DNA from: Sinorhizobium sp. BG8
GTDB taxonomy: Bacteria > Pseudomonadota > Alphaproteobacteria > Rhizobiales > Rhizobiaceae
Assembly (NCBI RefSeq): GCF_016864555.1
Contig: NZ_CP044012.1
Coordinates: 988,501-1,052,500 of the forward strand
Direction: 5' to 3'
DNA: 64,000 nt
The notes beneath the pieces were generated by a model. The model did not search any database, was not told the DNA's origin, and worked only from the letters and a program-made list of their open reading frames with translations. The position numbers and the translations under genes are program-made. How positions within the stretch are numbered: position 1 is the stretch's first letter; the number at the start of each line of letters is the position of its first letter. Shown here piece after piece: positions 16,895 through 27,022 of the stretch.

Positions 16895-17884
16895 CTACTT
16901 GCGCGTTTCGAGAAGCTTATCGACGTTGTCGCCCGTCACCGGGGTCCACGGAACGTTATAGTTCGTGTCCTTGCCGTCGTTGAACGGCATGTCAGGATAC
17001 TGGGCCCAGATGTCTGACTGGGGTTTGTAGTCGCCCTTCTTCGCCTGGAGGATCGCCAGATCGAGGGCACCCTGTGCCTGGGCGCGGGCGTCCTGCAGGA
17101 TCGAGGTCATGGTACCTTCCTTGACGGCGTGCAGTGCGTCAGTGATGCCGTCGATGCCAGCGATAGCAAAATCACCAACGTTCAGGTTGGCAGCCTTGAT
17201 CGCTTCGATTGCACCGAGTGCCATTTCGTCATTCTGACCGATGACGCCGTTGATTTGCCCCGGGTGCGACGTCAACCAGTTCTCCATCAGGGTCTGAGCT
17301 TCGGCACGCGACCAATTGGCAGTCTGATCTTCGAGAACCTGAACGTCCGGGCATTCGGCGAGAGCCTTCTTGTTGCCCTCGAGGCGCGAGATCTGCGCAG
17401 ACTGTCCAATCGGGCCCTCGAGGATAACGACGTTGCCCTTGCATCCGATCTTGTCGAGCACGGTCTTAGCTTCCATGTAGCCGGAGATCGTGTCGTCGGA
17501 ACCGACATAGGCGGTGAGCAGGTCGGAGTTCACCCTGGTGTTCGAGCCAATGACCGGAATGCCTGCATCATGTGCTGCCTGCACGGCAGTTGCACCTGCT
17601 TCGATGTCGATCGGAACAAAGATGATCGCGTCAAATTTCTGCGTGATCATCGTATTGAACTGCTCCTGCTGGACAAGTGCGTCATAGCGACCGTCGAAGA
17701 CTGTCAGCTCAACTTCTCCACTCTTCACCGCGGGATGCTGTTCAAGCGCCGCCGACCAGATCTGCATGAATTCGGCATTCAGGCCGTACGGCGCTGCGCC
17801 AATCTTCAGCTTCTTATCTTGCGCCAGGGTCGGCGATGCCATCAGAGCGGTGGCAGCAGCCAGCGCAATCAGAATTTTCCTCAT
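16895..17884 (-). CDS. Sugar/polyol ABC transporter substrate-binding protein (RbsB-like)
   Basis: This 329-aa protein has a Sec signal peptide (MRKILIALAAATALMASPTLAQ) and then a type 1 periplasmic binding fold. Visible landmarks are FVPIDIEAGATAVQ, IPVIGSNTRV and NGVIGQNDEMALGAIEAI. ATG 17884 is preferred to TTG 17890 because GGAGG lies 9 nt before the ATG and only 3 nt before the TTG. It is followed by a strong hairpin and then catabolic genes. The ligand is probably a small polyol or sugar processed by the SDR and DhaK proteins. Confidence 0.9.
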   Translation of the reverse strand: MRKILIALAAATALMASPTLAQDKKLKIGAAPYGLNAEFMQIWSAALEQHPAVKSGEVELTVFDGRYDALVQQEQFNTMITQKFDAIIFVPIDIEAGATAVQAAHDAGIPVIGSNTRVNSDLLTAYVGSDDTISGYMEAKTVLDKIGCKGNVVILEGPIGQSAQISRLEGNKKALAECPDVQVLEDQTANWSRAEAQTLMENWLTSHPGQINGVIGQNDEMALGAIEAIKAANLNVGDFAIAGIDGITDALHAVKEGTMTSILQDARAQAQGALDLAILQAKKGDYKPQSDIWAQYPDMPFNDGKDTNYNVPWTPVTGDNVDKLLETRK

Positions 17885-17978
17885 TCTCAATTTCCTCCAT
17901 TGAAACTCCGGCCACCTGCTTGGTGCACCGTTCCGTACACGGGTGCGAACGCACCCGCATTTCCCGCAAATTCAGGGA

Positions 17979-18983
17979 TCAGGCTCCCTGATTGCGCTTT
18001 TGATCCAGCATGACGGCGCCAACGATCAGCGCGCCCTTCAGCACCTGCTGGTAGTAGGACTGGATACCCATGAGGTCCAAACCGTTGTTCATGACGCCGA
18101 TGATGAGTGCACCGATGAGCGTACCGGTGATGCGGCCGACGCCTCCCGAAAGGCTGGTGCCACCGATCACGACGGCCGCAATTGCGTCCAGCTCATAGGC
18201 AATGCCGGCCTGGGGAAGTGCAGATCCGGTGCGCGCCGAAAGGATCATGCCAGCAAGTCCGGACAGGCCGCCCGATATGACGTAAACGGCGAAGCGAAGG
18301 CGGCTCACGTTGATGCCCGAGGTATTGGCAGCGTGCGGGTTCCCACCGACGGCATAGATGTAGCGGCCGAACCGGGTGCGGTTCAGTACCCACCAGGAGA
18401 CCAGGAACACGACCACGAGCAGTACGACGGGCATTGGGATCCCGAGTATGTTGCCTGTGCCGATCCACCGGAAATCCGGTGTCAGCGCCGGCACCGGCTT
18501 GCCACCTCCATAGATGAGTGTCAGTCCCCTTGCAGCCGACAGCATGCCAAGCGTCGCTACGAATGCCGGAACCGCGAATTTGGAGACGATCACTCCGACG
18601 AGTGCGCCACAGGCAACGCCTACGAGCACCCCGATCGGTATGGCGATGAATGGCGAATATGGGGCGCCGGCAATGCCTGCCGTTGCCGATGTCGTTGCGA
18701 AGCTCGCACTGACGATGCCGGCAAGAGCCACGACAGAGCCGACGGAAAGATCGATGCCTCTCGTCAGGATGACGAAGGTCATCCCGATTGCGAGTATTCC
18801 ATTAATCGATGTTTGCAGAAGCACGTTCGAGATGTTTCCCGGAGTCAGGAAATACTCGTTCGACAGCGACAGGATCACTGCCAGAAGCAGGAAGGCGAGA
18901 AAAATCCCATACTCCTGAATAATCAATCTGCGGCGATCAGAGCCCAGCCAGGTGGTAGATGAATTGTTCTCGGTGGTAGACAC
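17979..18983 (-). CDS. Sugar-type ABC transporter permease (RbsC-like)
   Basis: This 334-aa inner-membrane protein has the RbsC family landmarks TRGIDLSVGSVVAL near 85, FVATLGMLSAARGL near 135 and GGTSLSGGVGRI near 270. It lies between the ATPase and the binding protein on the same strand, giving a complete ATPase-permease-binding protein set. It is a different paralogue from the permease at 1858-2856. Confidence 0.92.
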   Translation of the reverse strand: MSTTENNSSTTWLGSDRRRLIIQEYGIFLAFLLLAVILSLSNEYFLTPGNISNVLLQTSINGILAIGMTFVILTRGIDLSVGSVVALAGIVSASFATTSATAGIAGAPYSPFIAIPIGVLVGVACGALVGVIVSKFAVPAFVATLGMLSAARGLTLIYGGGKPVPALTPDFRWIGTGNILGIPMPVVLLVVVFLVSWWVLNRTRFGRYIYAVGGNPHAANTSGINVSRLRFAVYVISGGLSGLAGMILSARTGSALPQAGIAYELDAIAAVVIGGTSLSGGVGRITGTLIGALIIGVMNNGLDLMGIQSYYQQVLKGALIVGAVMLDQKRNQGA

Positions 18984-19037
18984 TTTAATTACCTCTCTAA
19001 AACCGGACGCGTCTTTGTTCGACTTCTGCTCGTTCGG

Positions 19038-20516
19038 TCACGTCGACAGATGGACGAGTGACTGAGCGTCCGTCTCCTCCCTGCGATAAATTCCGGTGGG
19101 GCGGCCCTGGCGCATCACCAGGATCCGGTCAGACATGCCGAGCACCTCGTCGATCTCGGAAGAGATCATCACGACGGTGCCGCCGGCCTCTGCGAAGTCG
19201 CAAATGATGCGGTAGATCTCTCGCTTGGCACCCACATCGACCCCGCGGGTGGGCTCATCAAGAAGCAGAACCTTCGGCTTTCGCAGGAACCACTTGCCGA
19301 GAACGACCTTCTGCTGGTTTCCGCCCGACAGGCCCGAAACGGCCATGGTGTCACGCGCAGCCTTGATGCTGAAGCGCTCGATCATCTGCTGGCTCGCCGC
19401 CAGCTCCATCCGCCGGTTCATAGAGAAGTTCGGGCTCATCTCAGGCAGGCTTGCGAGGCAGATGTTGTTGCGCACGCTGTCCGCCAGGTTGAGACCGGTC
19501 AGCTTTCGATCCTCGGTGACGAATGCGAGACCATGGGCCATGGCGTCGGCCGGCTTGCTGACCTCTATCGCTTCACCATCGAGCTTGATCGTTCCGCCCG
19601 ACGGCGTATCGAGCCCGAAAAGGCAGTTGAAGATTTCGGTGCGTCCGGAACCCATCAGCCCATAGATCCCGAGAATCTCACCCTTGTTGGCTGTAAACGA
19701 GACGTCAGCGATCTTGCCCGGCGCGGTAAGCCCGCTCACCTCAAGCCCGGCAATGTCGGTCGGCGCATTGGTCTTGATGTATTCCTCACCCAGTTCCCGA
19801 CCGACGATCATGCGGATCAGTTCCGGCCGATCGATCTCAGCCAGATCGCCGCTTCCGACGTAGCTTCCGTCGCGAAACACGGTGTAGGCATCGGCAATCT
19901 GGAAGATTTCAGAGAGGCGGTGCGAGACATAGACGATGCCCTTGCCCTCGGCCTTCAGCCGCTCGATCGCCGAGAACAGATGCTGCGCTTCCTTCTCGCC
20001 GATGGCGGACGTCGGTTCATCCATGAAGATGACTTCGGCATCGTGGCTGAGGGCCTTGGCGATCTCCACCAGCTGGACCTGCGCAACCGACAGATTCATC
20101 ATGAACTGGTTGGCGCGGATGTTGAATTCCAGCCTGTCGAGCAGAACCTGCGCGTTGCGGTTCATCGTCTTGAAATCGATCCCGCCAAAGCGGCTGGAAG
20201 GTTCCCTGCCAAGATAGATGTTCTCGGCCACCGTCATGTGCGGGATCGGGCTCAATTCCTGCTCGATGATGGCTATGCCGGCGGCCAGCGCTTCGGCAGG
20301 GGTCGAGTACACGACCTCCACCCCCCGGCGACGGATAGAGCCGCTATCCCGAGCGTGAATTCCCATCAGAATTTTTAGAAACGTCGATTTGCCGGCGCCG
20401 TTGCCGCCGCACAGAGCATGGACTGAACCCGGCTTGAGCAGGAGCCGGCCGCTGCGCAAAGCCGCAACGCCACTGAAGGACTTCTGCAGCCCTTCTACTT
20501 CGAGCAGGTATTCCAA
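19038..20516 (-). CDS. Sugar-type ABC transporter ATP-binding protein (RbsA-like)
   Basis: This protein of about 492 aa has two NBDs. NBD1 has Walker A GGNGAGKST, signature LSVAQVQLVEIAKA and Walker B VIFMDEPTSAIG. NBD2 has the usual degenerate RbsA Walker A (GLMGSGRTEIF), LSGGNQQKVVLGKW and LLLDEPTRGVDVGAK. Unlike the ATPase at 221, the NBD2 Walker B keeps its Glu. The start is taken as TTG 20516 (EYLLEVEGL) because GGAGGAGAGG precedes it; an upstream TTG at 20546 has no RBS. It is the first gene of the dha operon. Confidence 0.88.
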   Translation of the reverse strand: MEYLLEVEGLQKSFSGVAALRSGRLLLKPGSVHALCGGNGAGKSTFLKILMGIHARDSGSIRRRGVEVVYSTPAEALAAGIAIIEQELSPIPHMTVAENIYLGREPSSRFGGIDFKTMNRNAQVLLDRLEFNIRANQFMMNLSVAQVQLVEIAKALSHDAEVIFMDEPTSAIGEKEAQHLFSAIERLKAEGKGIVYVSHRLSEIFQIADAYTVFRDGSYVGSGDLAEIDRPELIRMIVGRELGEEYIKTNAPTDIAGLEVSGLTAPGKIADVSFTANKGEILGIYGLMGSGRTEIFNCLFGLDTPSGGTIKLDGEAIEVSKPADAMAHGLAFVTEDRKLTGLNLADSVRNNICLASLPEMSPNFSMNRRMELAASQQMIERFSIKAARDTMAVSGLSGGNQQKVVLGKWFLRKPKVLLLDEPTRGVDVGAKREIYRIICDFAEAGGTVVMISSEIDEVLGMSDRILVMRQGRPTGIYRREETDAQSLVHLST

Positions 20517-20588
20517 CGCCCTCTCCTCCACAACTCGCCCGATCAATGATCAGACCGTAACGCTTGAACCTCTCTTCAGGCGCCATGT

Positions 20589-20623
20589 TTGACAATATTC
20601 GATAGTACGTCGACAAATGTCAA
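20589..20623. promoter_or_regulatory. 35-bp dyad upstream of the dha/ABC operon (operator candidate)
   Basis: The sequence reads TTGACA-N4-TCGA-N7-TCGA-N4-TGTCAA, an exactly symmetric pair of half-sites centred at about 20606. It lies 73 nt upstream of the ATPase start. Its length and position suit a regulator binding as a multimer, and the SorC-DhaK fusion is the obvious candidate. No binding data exist here. Confidence 0.55.
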
Positions 20624-20809
20624 GCATCGAATGACAGGACTCTCGCCACAGAGGGGAAAACCGCTTCGTTTTTCATCAAAGCAGCCTAAAAAAAGGCAAT
20701 GCGGCAGCTTGGTGCGCAACCTCCAAAGAGCCGAAGGCTGGCACAAAAAAATGCTACGAATCAATTAGTTGGCTGACGAAAACAGAGCCGACAGGGTAAC
20801 GGTTTCACC

Positions 20810-21155
20810 AACTCAGGCGATCCGGCAGGCGTCGCCGCGGGCAACGAGGTGATCAGGACTTACGAGGAGATGAATCTTGTCGGCCATGTCGCCGCGGTGG
20901 GATCGCGACTGCCTCGTGCTTGGCATCGAGATCGTTTCGGACAGGCAGAAGCGCACGCCATTCTCGCTCTTGCTACAAGCCGGGCCAACTCTCGATCGCA
21001 TCGACTATCAAAACGGCTTGGTCGGTCGATGCATGCGCGACGTCCTTGGCTTCTCTCCGCCCCTCATCATCGGGGAGAAGAAAGTTGACGAGATTGCCGA
21101 CCGCACCGAAACTTCTCTGAAGCAGTTGAAGAAGGTATTGCTGAAGTCCTCGGGT
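20810..21155 (+). pseudogene. Remnant of a class III aminotransferase (C-terminal part, frame broken)
   Basis: Two + strand frames together resemble the end of a class III (ornithine/GABA type) aminotransferase. The first frame reads NSGDPAGVAAGNEVIRTYEE then MNLVGHVAAVGSRL. The second reads LVLGIEIVSDRQKRTPF, NGLVGRCM and SPPLIIGEKKVDEIADRT. They lie in different frames with about 25 expected residues missing between them. The catalytic N-terminal two thirds is absent. No start or RBS supports expression. This marks an old deletion or junction at the edge of the dha operon. Confidence 0.65.
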
Positions 21156-21263
21156 TCCTGTGCGTTCGCGCCGCCGCCGCACCATGCCGCCGTGGGTCAA
21201 AATTAGCGTATACACCCCGAGAATGCGCTGGCCGCAGCCTCCAACGTTCGAACGCTGACAGGG

Positions 21264-22058
21264 CTACCGACTACGCACACGCTCAAGCACGCTCTCAAGC
21301 GCCCCTGTTAAGGCCTCTGTGCCTCCGCGCGACCGAAACTCGGAAAACATCTGCTCATTCAGGCCGCCCTTGGTGGAGTATTCGTGGCGAAGTGCTTCCA
21401 GCGATCGCGACGGCGTGTTCAGGGCGACGGTAGAAAGGCTGGCAAAGAGAGGTGCGATATAGGCGCGCGCGCTTTCTGCGGGCACACCCTTGCCCTGGAG
21501 CCAGCCGACGACATGGTCCAACATGCCGAAGTAGGACCCCATCAAGGCGCTTGAGGTCGCCAGCAGATCGAATTCCTCGATCGAATTGCAGGGGACCGCG
21601 GTGCCGAGGGCAGTAAAGAGAGCTTCAACCGTCGGATCGGGTGGAAAGATGACTGTTACCCCGCCGTGCCAGGCGACGAAGGGCAATGGGACCGCGCGGA
21701 CGAGATCGACGGGTGCGTCAATCCAGTCGCGCAAGGTTTCGTGGTCCACTGTCGCCACGAGGCTGACGACTTGCTGCCCCTCCCGGAAGCGCAGGGCGCG
21801 AACGACCTCTTCCGTCACGTTCGGTCGTATTGCCAGAAAGATGACATCGGCGGCATCAACGACGTGCTGGTTGTCGCGTGCAACCAGCACGCTGTCCGAA
21901 AGAGCGGCGAGGCGAGCGGCCGTCGCGGCAGAACGAGGAGATACGACAATCTCGGACGCTGGCTGCTCTCCGGAGAGAATGCCGGTGACGATCGCTTCGG
22001 TGATCGTGCCGGTTCCGATGAAGCCGAGACGGGTTGTTGTCGGAAGCGCCAAGATCAA
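21264..22058 (-). CDS. Pyrroline-5-carboxylate-reductase-like NAD(P)-dependent oxidoreductase
   Basis: This 264-aa protein starts with a Rossmann motif, GFIGTGTITEAI (about 11-22), and has the ProC-family layout with an AIRPN-type strand end (FLAIRPNVTEEVV). The C-terminal helical domain has STKGGLNEQMF, comparable to the substrate loop TPGGTT...L of ProC but divergent. It may reduce a cyclic imine or act as a dehydrogenase on a related compound rather than serve proline synthesis. Its start overlaps the preceding small ORF by ATGA. Confidence 0.75.
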   Translation of the reverse strand: MILALPTTTRLGFIGTGTITEAIVTGILSGEQPASEIVVSPRSAATAARLAALSDSVLVARDNQHVVDAADVIFLAIRPNVTEEVVRALRFREGQQVVSLVATVDHETLRDWIDAPVDLVRAVPLPFVAWHGGVTVIFPPDPTVEALFTALGTAVPCNSIEEFDLLATSSALMGSYFGMLDHVVGWLQGKGVPAESARAYIAPLFASLSTVALNTPSRSLEALRHEYSTKGGLNEQMFSEFRSRGGTEALTGALESVLERVRSR

Positions 22059-22255
22059 TCCTCGGAGACAGTGTGAAAGCCTTCGGGCAGGGAAAAGAGC
22101 ATGTCCGGAAACGGTTCAGGCTGGTCCTGCCGGGGAGGCTTCGAGATCAACGCGTGGGCGGCCACGACCGAACGGATCGCGACCGGGCGATAGTGCCGGA
22201 CGAGATCCGGCACATCCTCGATGGCTTGCTTTGCCTTGTCGGCTTCCCCTGACAT
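22055..22255 (-). CDS. Small conserved-looking protein of unknown function
   Basis: This 66-aa protein (MSGEADKAKQAIEDVPDLVR...) has ATG 22255 preceded by AGGGGGAAGAG, a good RBS. It ends in an ATGA overlap with the P5C-reductase-like gene, which supports real, coupled translation. It is rich in charged residues and Pro (PPRQDQPEPFPD), with no signal peptide or membrane segment. I do not recognise a family. Confidence 0.6.
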   Translation of the reverse strand: MSGEADKAKQAIEDVPDLVRHYRPVAIRSVVAAHALISKPPRQDQPEPFPDMLFSLPEGFHTVSED

Positions 22256-22329
22256 CTCTTCCCCCTGTTGCGACACGGTCGGCGAACCCTGCTCACTCGC
22301 GCGAACCTAGATGATTCCGACGCTTTCGT

Positions 22330-23073
22330 TCAGGGCTTTTCGAACTTTACCATGGTTCCACCACCGGTGGCCTGATCGGTCGGGAAAACCTCGATGCGGG
22401 CGACGTCAACATGGACCGGAAGCGCGATGACGTCGTTGACGACCTGTGCGATGTTCTCCGGCTGGATCGGCCGGTAGCCGTCATAAAGTACAGCGTGGGC
22501 CTGATTGTCGGCGATGGAGGTGCGATACAGCGCAGTCTGGACCCGGCCCGGAACGATCTCGCTGACACGCACGGAGGTACCGAGCAGATCGCAGCGCAGA
22601 TTGTCGCAGAAGAGGCTCAAGCCGGCCTTGGACGCGCCATATGCCCCCATGTTCGGGTAAGGCGCCTGACCGCCGCTGGAACCGATATAGATGAGGTGGC
22701 CGCACTTGCGCTCCACCATGCCCGGCAGGACGGCACGAGTTAGGTGCAGCGGCGCCTTGAGGTTGACGTCGATCATCGCATCGATCTCGGCCGGATCGAT
22801 ATCCTGGAAGGCCGCGCGGGTCGACAGGATGCCCGCATTGTTGACAAGCACATCGACCTCGACGCCAGCCAGCGCTTCGGCGATGCGTGCCGTATCGCGT
22901 ACGTCTGCCTGAACAGGGATCGCGCCGGTATCGTCGGCAAGCGCGGCCAGCTGCGCCTCGCTGCGGCCGACGGCATAGACGGAGAGCCCCCGCGCCCGCA
23001 GCATCGGCACGATGGCCTTGCCGATGCCGCTGGTGGCACCCGTCACGACGGCTATGCGATAGGCGTCAGACAT
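22330..23073 (-). CDS. SDR-family oxidoreductase
   Basis: This 247-aa classical SDR has [13 protein letters not shown] at about 9-21, NNAGI near 82, Ser in YIGSSGGQ and catalytic YGASK near 147. VGRSEAQ after the second strand suggests NADP use. Its start overlaps the end of the upstream SDR by 8 nt, so the two are co-transcribed. The substrate is unknown; context suggests a step in the catabolic regulon led by the GntR regulator at 27023. Confidence 0.85.
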   Translation of the reverse strand: MSDAYRIAVVTGATSGIGKAIVPMLRARGLSVYAVGRSEAQLAALADDTGAIPVQADVRDTARIAEALAGVEVDVLVNNAGILSTRAAFQDIDPAEIDAMIDVNLKAPLHLTRAVLPGMVERKCGHLIYIGSSGGQAPYPNMGAYGASKAGLSLFCDNLRCDLLGTSVRVSEIVPGRVQTALYRTSIADNQAHAVLYDGYRPIQPENIAQVVNDVIALPVHVDVARIEVFPTDQATGGGTMVKFEKP

Positions 23074-23815
23074 AGATGTAACCTCCGCTGATTACGACGT
23101 TCTCGCCGGTCGCATAGGTATTGCGGCTCGAGGCCATCATGACGATCCATTCGGCCATCTCGGCCGGTTCGGCCGCGCGACCAAGCGCGCTCGCCTTGGC
23201 AAGCTCCGGCAGGAAGCCGAGCTCCTTGGCCCGGTCGGTGGCAAAGCCCGCTGGCGCGACGGAGTTCACGAGGATCTGATCCTTGGCGCATTCCTGGGCG
23301 AAGGACTTGGTCAGGCTTACGACGGCGGCTTTGGTGGCGGCATAGTGGGCGTTCTGGGGATGTGCCTTGAACGCATCGACCGAGGTGACGTTGACGATGC
23401 GGCCCGTCACTTCCGGTGCATTCACGAACTGACGCATGTGGCGCACGGCCGCCACCATCATGTGATAGGTGCCCTTCACGTTGATGGCGTTCTCGAGGTC
23501 CCACTCCTCGTCGGTGATCTCGAGGATGTGCTTGCGCGGATAGATCGCCGCGCTGTTGACGAGGGCATGGATGCGGCCAAGCTTGGTGGCGACCGCATCG
23601 AAGCCAGCATGGGCTGTCTCGGCGCGGGAGATGTCAGCGACAGCTGTCGCCACCTCGGCGCCAAGCGCTTCGAGATCCGCTGCGGATGCGGCAAGCAGCG
23701 CCTCGTTGCGGTCGATAAGACCGATTTTCGTCGCGCCCTGCGCGATCATCAGCTTGGCAGTCACGAGGCCGAGGCCCGAAGCGCCACCGACGATGACAAC
23801 AGACTGGTTCTTCAC
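23066..23815 (-). CDS. SDR-family oxidoreductase
   Basis: This 249-aa classical SDR has [14 protein letters not shown] near the N-terminus, VNSAAIYP, Ser in VTSVDAF and catalytic YAATK. The start is taken as GTG 23815 ([10 protein letters not shown]) because GAGGT lies 8 nt upstream; the frame is open back to 23866. It is divergent from the YdiJ-like gene, and an operator-like motif lies between them at 23854. Confidence 0.82.
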   Translation of the reverse strand: MKNQSVVIVGGASGLGLVTAKLMIAQGATKIGLIDRNEALLAASAADLEALGAEVATAVADISRAETAHAGFDAVATKLGRIHALVNSAAIYPRKHILEITDEEWDLENAINVKGTYHMMVAAVRHMRQFVNAPEVTGRIVNVTSVDAFKAHPQNAHYAATKAAVVSLTKSFAQECAKDQILVNSVAPAGFATDRAKELGFLPELAKASALGRAAEPAEMAEWIVMMASSRNTYATGENVVISGGYIYV

Positions 23816-23853
23816 GTTCAGTACCTCGCGATTTCGAGTTGCGTCCTCATATT

Positions 23854-23878
23854 GGTATGTTATCACTTATATGCTAAC
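23854..23878. promoter_or_regulatory. GntR-regulon operator candidate A
   Basis: On the - strand this reads GCATATAAGTGATAACATACC, sharing the core ATAAGTGAYA with sites B (26971) and C (36759). It lies between the divergent SDR and YdiJ-like genes, 39 nt from the SDR start. Control by the FadR-type regulator at 27023 is inferred. Confidence 0.5.
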
Positions 23879-23915
23879 TTTGATGAAGCGCAAGCCGTTT
23901 TTTGGACCTCCGCCC

Positions 23916-26900
23916 ATGATCCCCCGCCTCAGCTCCGAACAACGCCTCCCACCACAGAGCGAGACTTTTATTCGCCATCTCGTCGACGCGGGCTTTGTGG
24001 GCGATATCGGCACATCGGCGGCGGACCGGAATGTCTTTTCCACCGACAACTCCATTTATCAGGTCGAGCCGGCCGGCATCATCTTTCCGAAGAACATCCA
24101 GGATCTCAAGCGCATTGCCAAGGCTCTTGCCCGGCCCGAATTTGCCGGCGTCACCCTCGCCCCGCGCGGAGGGGGCACGGGAACCAACGGTCAGTCACTG
24201 ACAACAGGTATCGTCGTCGATTGCTCGCGCCACATGAACCGCATTCTCGAGATCGATCCCGTGCGGCGGATCGCCCGGGTGGAAGCGGGCGTGGTCAAGG
24301 ACCAACTGAACAAGGCGCTCGCGCCCTATGGCCTCTTTTTCGCCCCCGAGCTCTCCACCTCGAACCGCGCGACGATCGGCGGCATGATCTCCACCGACGC
24401 CTGCGGGCAGGGCTCCTGCCTCTATGGCAAGACGAGCAACCATGTTCTCAGCCTGCGGATAGTGCTGGTCGATGGCACCGAGTTCCTGTCCCGCCCCGTT
24501 TGCGAAGAGGAGTTGCGAGCGCTGCAGGCCCGACGCGACCGCATCGGGCATATTCACCGCATCCTCGCCCGCATCGCCAACAATGACCGTGAGGACATCG
24601 AACGGATTTTTCCGAAACTGAACCGCTTCATGACGGGCTACGATCTCGCCCACCTGAAGAGGGAGGGCGGCCGCTTCGACCTCAACGCCGTACTTTGTGG
24701 TTCCGAAGGCACGTTGGCGATGATTGCGGAAGCCGAGCTCAATCTCCTGCCCATTCCGGCGCATGCGGCACTCGTCAACATCCGCTACGATAACTTCAAC
24801 GCCGCCCTCGAAGATGCACGCAATCTCGTCGCGCTCCATGTCGCCTCGGTCGAGACAATCGACGAGACGGTGTTGCGGCTTGCCAAGGGCGATATCATCT
24901 GGCCGCGCATCGCGCCCTTCTTCCCGGATGATGCCGACGGGCCCATCAACGGCATCAACATCGCCGAAGTGCTGGCCGAAACGCCGGAGGAACTCGCGCA
25001 AAAGCTGTCGGCAGTGACGGCGGCACTGGAGGGAATGTCCTTTGCCGGTCGAAAGGGCTTCACAACCACCCACGGCAAGGCCGAGATCGAGGCCGTCTGG
25101 ACGATGCGTAAGCGGGCGGTCGGCCTGCTCGGCAATGTGGACGGTCCGACACGGCCGGTTGCCTTCGTCGAGGACACGGCCGTGCCGCCGGAAAATCTCG
25201 CCGCCTACATCAGGGAATTCCGCACCCTGCTCGACAAGGAGGGCCTTTCCTACGGCATGTTCGGTCATGTCGATGCCGGCGTTCTGCATGTGCGCCCGGC
25301 ACTGGATCTCACCCGCCCCGAACACGCAGCGCTCGTCCGCCGGGTCAGCGACGCCGTCGTGGCGCTCACCCGCAAATATGGCGGCGTGCTCTGGGGCGAG
25401 CATGGTAAGGGCGTGCGCTCGGAATATGTGCCGGAATTCTTCGGCCCCCTCTATCCGCGCCTCCAGGAAATCAAGGAGGCGTTTGACCCGCTGGGTCAAC
25501 TCAATCCGGGCAAGATCGTCGCGCCGGCAGGCCGCGAGCTGCCAAAAATCGATGACATTCCCCTTCGCGGCACGCTGGACCGCCAGATCGGCAACGACAT
25601 CCGCACTGCCTTCGACAATGCCGCCTATTGCAACGGCAACGGCGCGTGCTTCGACTTCGATGCCGACAGCCTGATGTGCCCTTCGTATAAAGCGACACGC
25701 GATCGGCGCTATTCGCCGAAGGGTCGCGCCTCACTCATGCGCGAATGGCTGCGCCGACTGGCGGAAAATGGCATCGACCCCCGCAGCGAGGCCGCGCGAC
25801 TACGCCGCCTCCTCGCCATCCTCGGGCTGGCGCGCCGAACCTGGAACAGCCTCAACCCCGCCGGCCGCGACGACTTTTCCCATGAGGTGCGCGAGGCGAT
25901 GGATACATGCCTTGCTTGCAAGGCATGTGCCGGCCAATGTCCCGTGAAGGTGAGCGTACCCGCCTTCCGCGCGAAATTCCTCGAACTCTACTACGGACGC
26001 TATCTTCGGCCGCTGAAGGATCCAATCGTTGCGACGATCGAGACGATGCTGCCGCTGATGGCGCGCCTGCGCCCGCTCTATAATCTCGTTGCGGGTTCGG
26101 CAGTGGGCAAGAGGGTCTTGGCCTTTGCGGGCCTCACGGCGCTGCCCGCCCTTGCCCCTTTTTCGGCGCGCAGGGAACTCGTCTTGCGAGACGTTGCCAT
26201 CGCAACGCCACAGGTTCTCGCACGCCTCAGCGACGCGGAACGGGCCGACGCCGTCGTGTTCGTCCCGGACGCCTTCACCGAGCATTTCGACCCGCAGGTG
26301 CTGCTCGACGCGGTGGAGGTCGTACGTCTGCTCGGACTGCGCCCCTTCGTCTCGCCCCCGCTCGTCAATGGAAAGGCTCTGCATGTACACGGTTATCTCG
26401 GAGCCTTCGAACAGGCGGCGCGGCGCACTGCCAGCCGGCTCGACGAACTCGCCGAGACCGGCGTCGCGCTGGTCGGCCTCGATCCGTCGATGACGCTCGC
26501 CTTCCGAAGCGAGTATGCAGGGACCCGGATGCGGGCAAGGGTCCAGTTGCCGCAGGAGTGGCTGGTCTCCGTGATGGATCGCCTCCCCTCGTCCGCCCCC
26601 GGAAAAGCCCGCAGCGCCATCTTCTGCTTGCGCACTGCACGGAGCGCACGAATGTGCCAACCGCCGTCGGTCAATGGAAGGCGGTCTTTGCAAAGCTTGG
26701 CGTGGATCTGGCCCCCATCGAGACCGGCTGTTGCGGAATGGCGGGCACATTCGGCCATGAAGCTCGCAACCGCAAGCTTTCGGAAAAGCTCTATGGGATG
26801 AGCTGGCAGCCGGCCCTCGCGAGCGCAAGGGCGGATGACGTCGTAATGGCCACTGGCTATTCCTGCCGCTCGCAGGTGAAGCTGATGGAGGGACGATCGA

Positions 26901-26986
26901 TTCCCCATCCGTTTCAGATTGTTCTGGGAATTCTGCGAGAGAAAGCGGCACTTCCCTTAGAAAGGGCCGTCATGTATGATATGTGA
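23916..26986 (+). pseudogene. YdiJ-type FAD/4Fe-4S oxidoreductase with a single frame break
   Basis: Joined across one frameshift, this is a protein of about 1,023 aa, the usual length of YdiJ (a D-2-hydroxyglutarate-dehydrogenase-type enzyme). The FAD-binding PCMH domain has PRGGGTGTNGQSLTTG. The FAD-oxidase C domain has YGMFGHVDAGVLHVRPALD. Fe-S motifs CLACKACAGQCP and MCPSYK follow, then a C-terminal CCG domain with ETGCCGMAGTFGHE. The frame breaks near 26601-26607 (GGAAAAG); one extra A would join KSPQRHLLLAHCTERT in frame. As read, the C-terminal domain of about 125 aa is lost. ATG 23916 matches the MIP start of E. coli YdiJ; ATG 23883 and 23871 are alternatives. The break may be a sequencing error. 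Confidence 0.82.
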
Positions 26987-26991
26987 TAAAT
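26971..26991. promoter_or_regulatory. GntR-regulon operator candidate B (autoregulatory)
   Basis: The sequence CATGTATGATATGTGATAAAT shares the core ATRWGTGAYA with sites A and C. It lies 32 nt upstream of the GntR start and overlaps the end of the YdiJ-like gene, a typical autoregulation position. Confidence 0.5.
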
Positions 26992-27022
26992 GCAAACCAT
27001 CGGGGCAAAGGGCGAGATCGAC

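Noticed and set aside
23556-23915. N-terminal extension of the YdiJ-like frame back to 23556
   Set aside because: It runs antisense through the divergent SDR gene and across the operator; the family start (MIP) is at 23916.
24195-25499. 434-codon - strand frame inside the YdiJ-like gene
   Set aside because: It is antisense to conserved FAD and Fe-S domains and has no RBS or recognisable protein.
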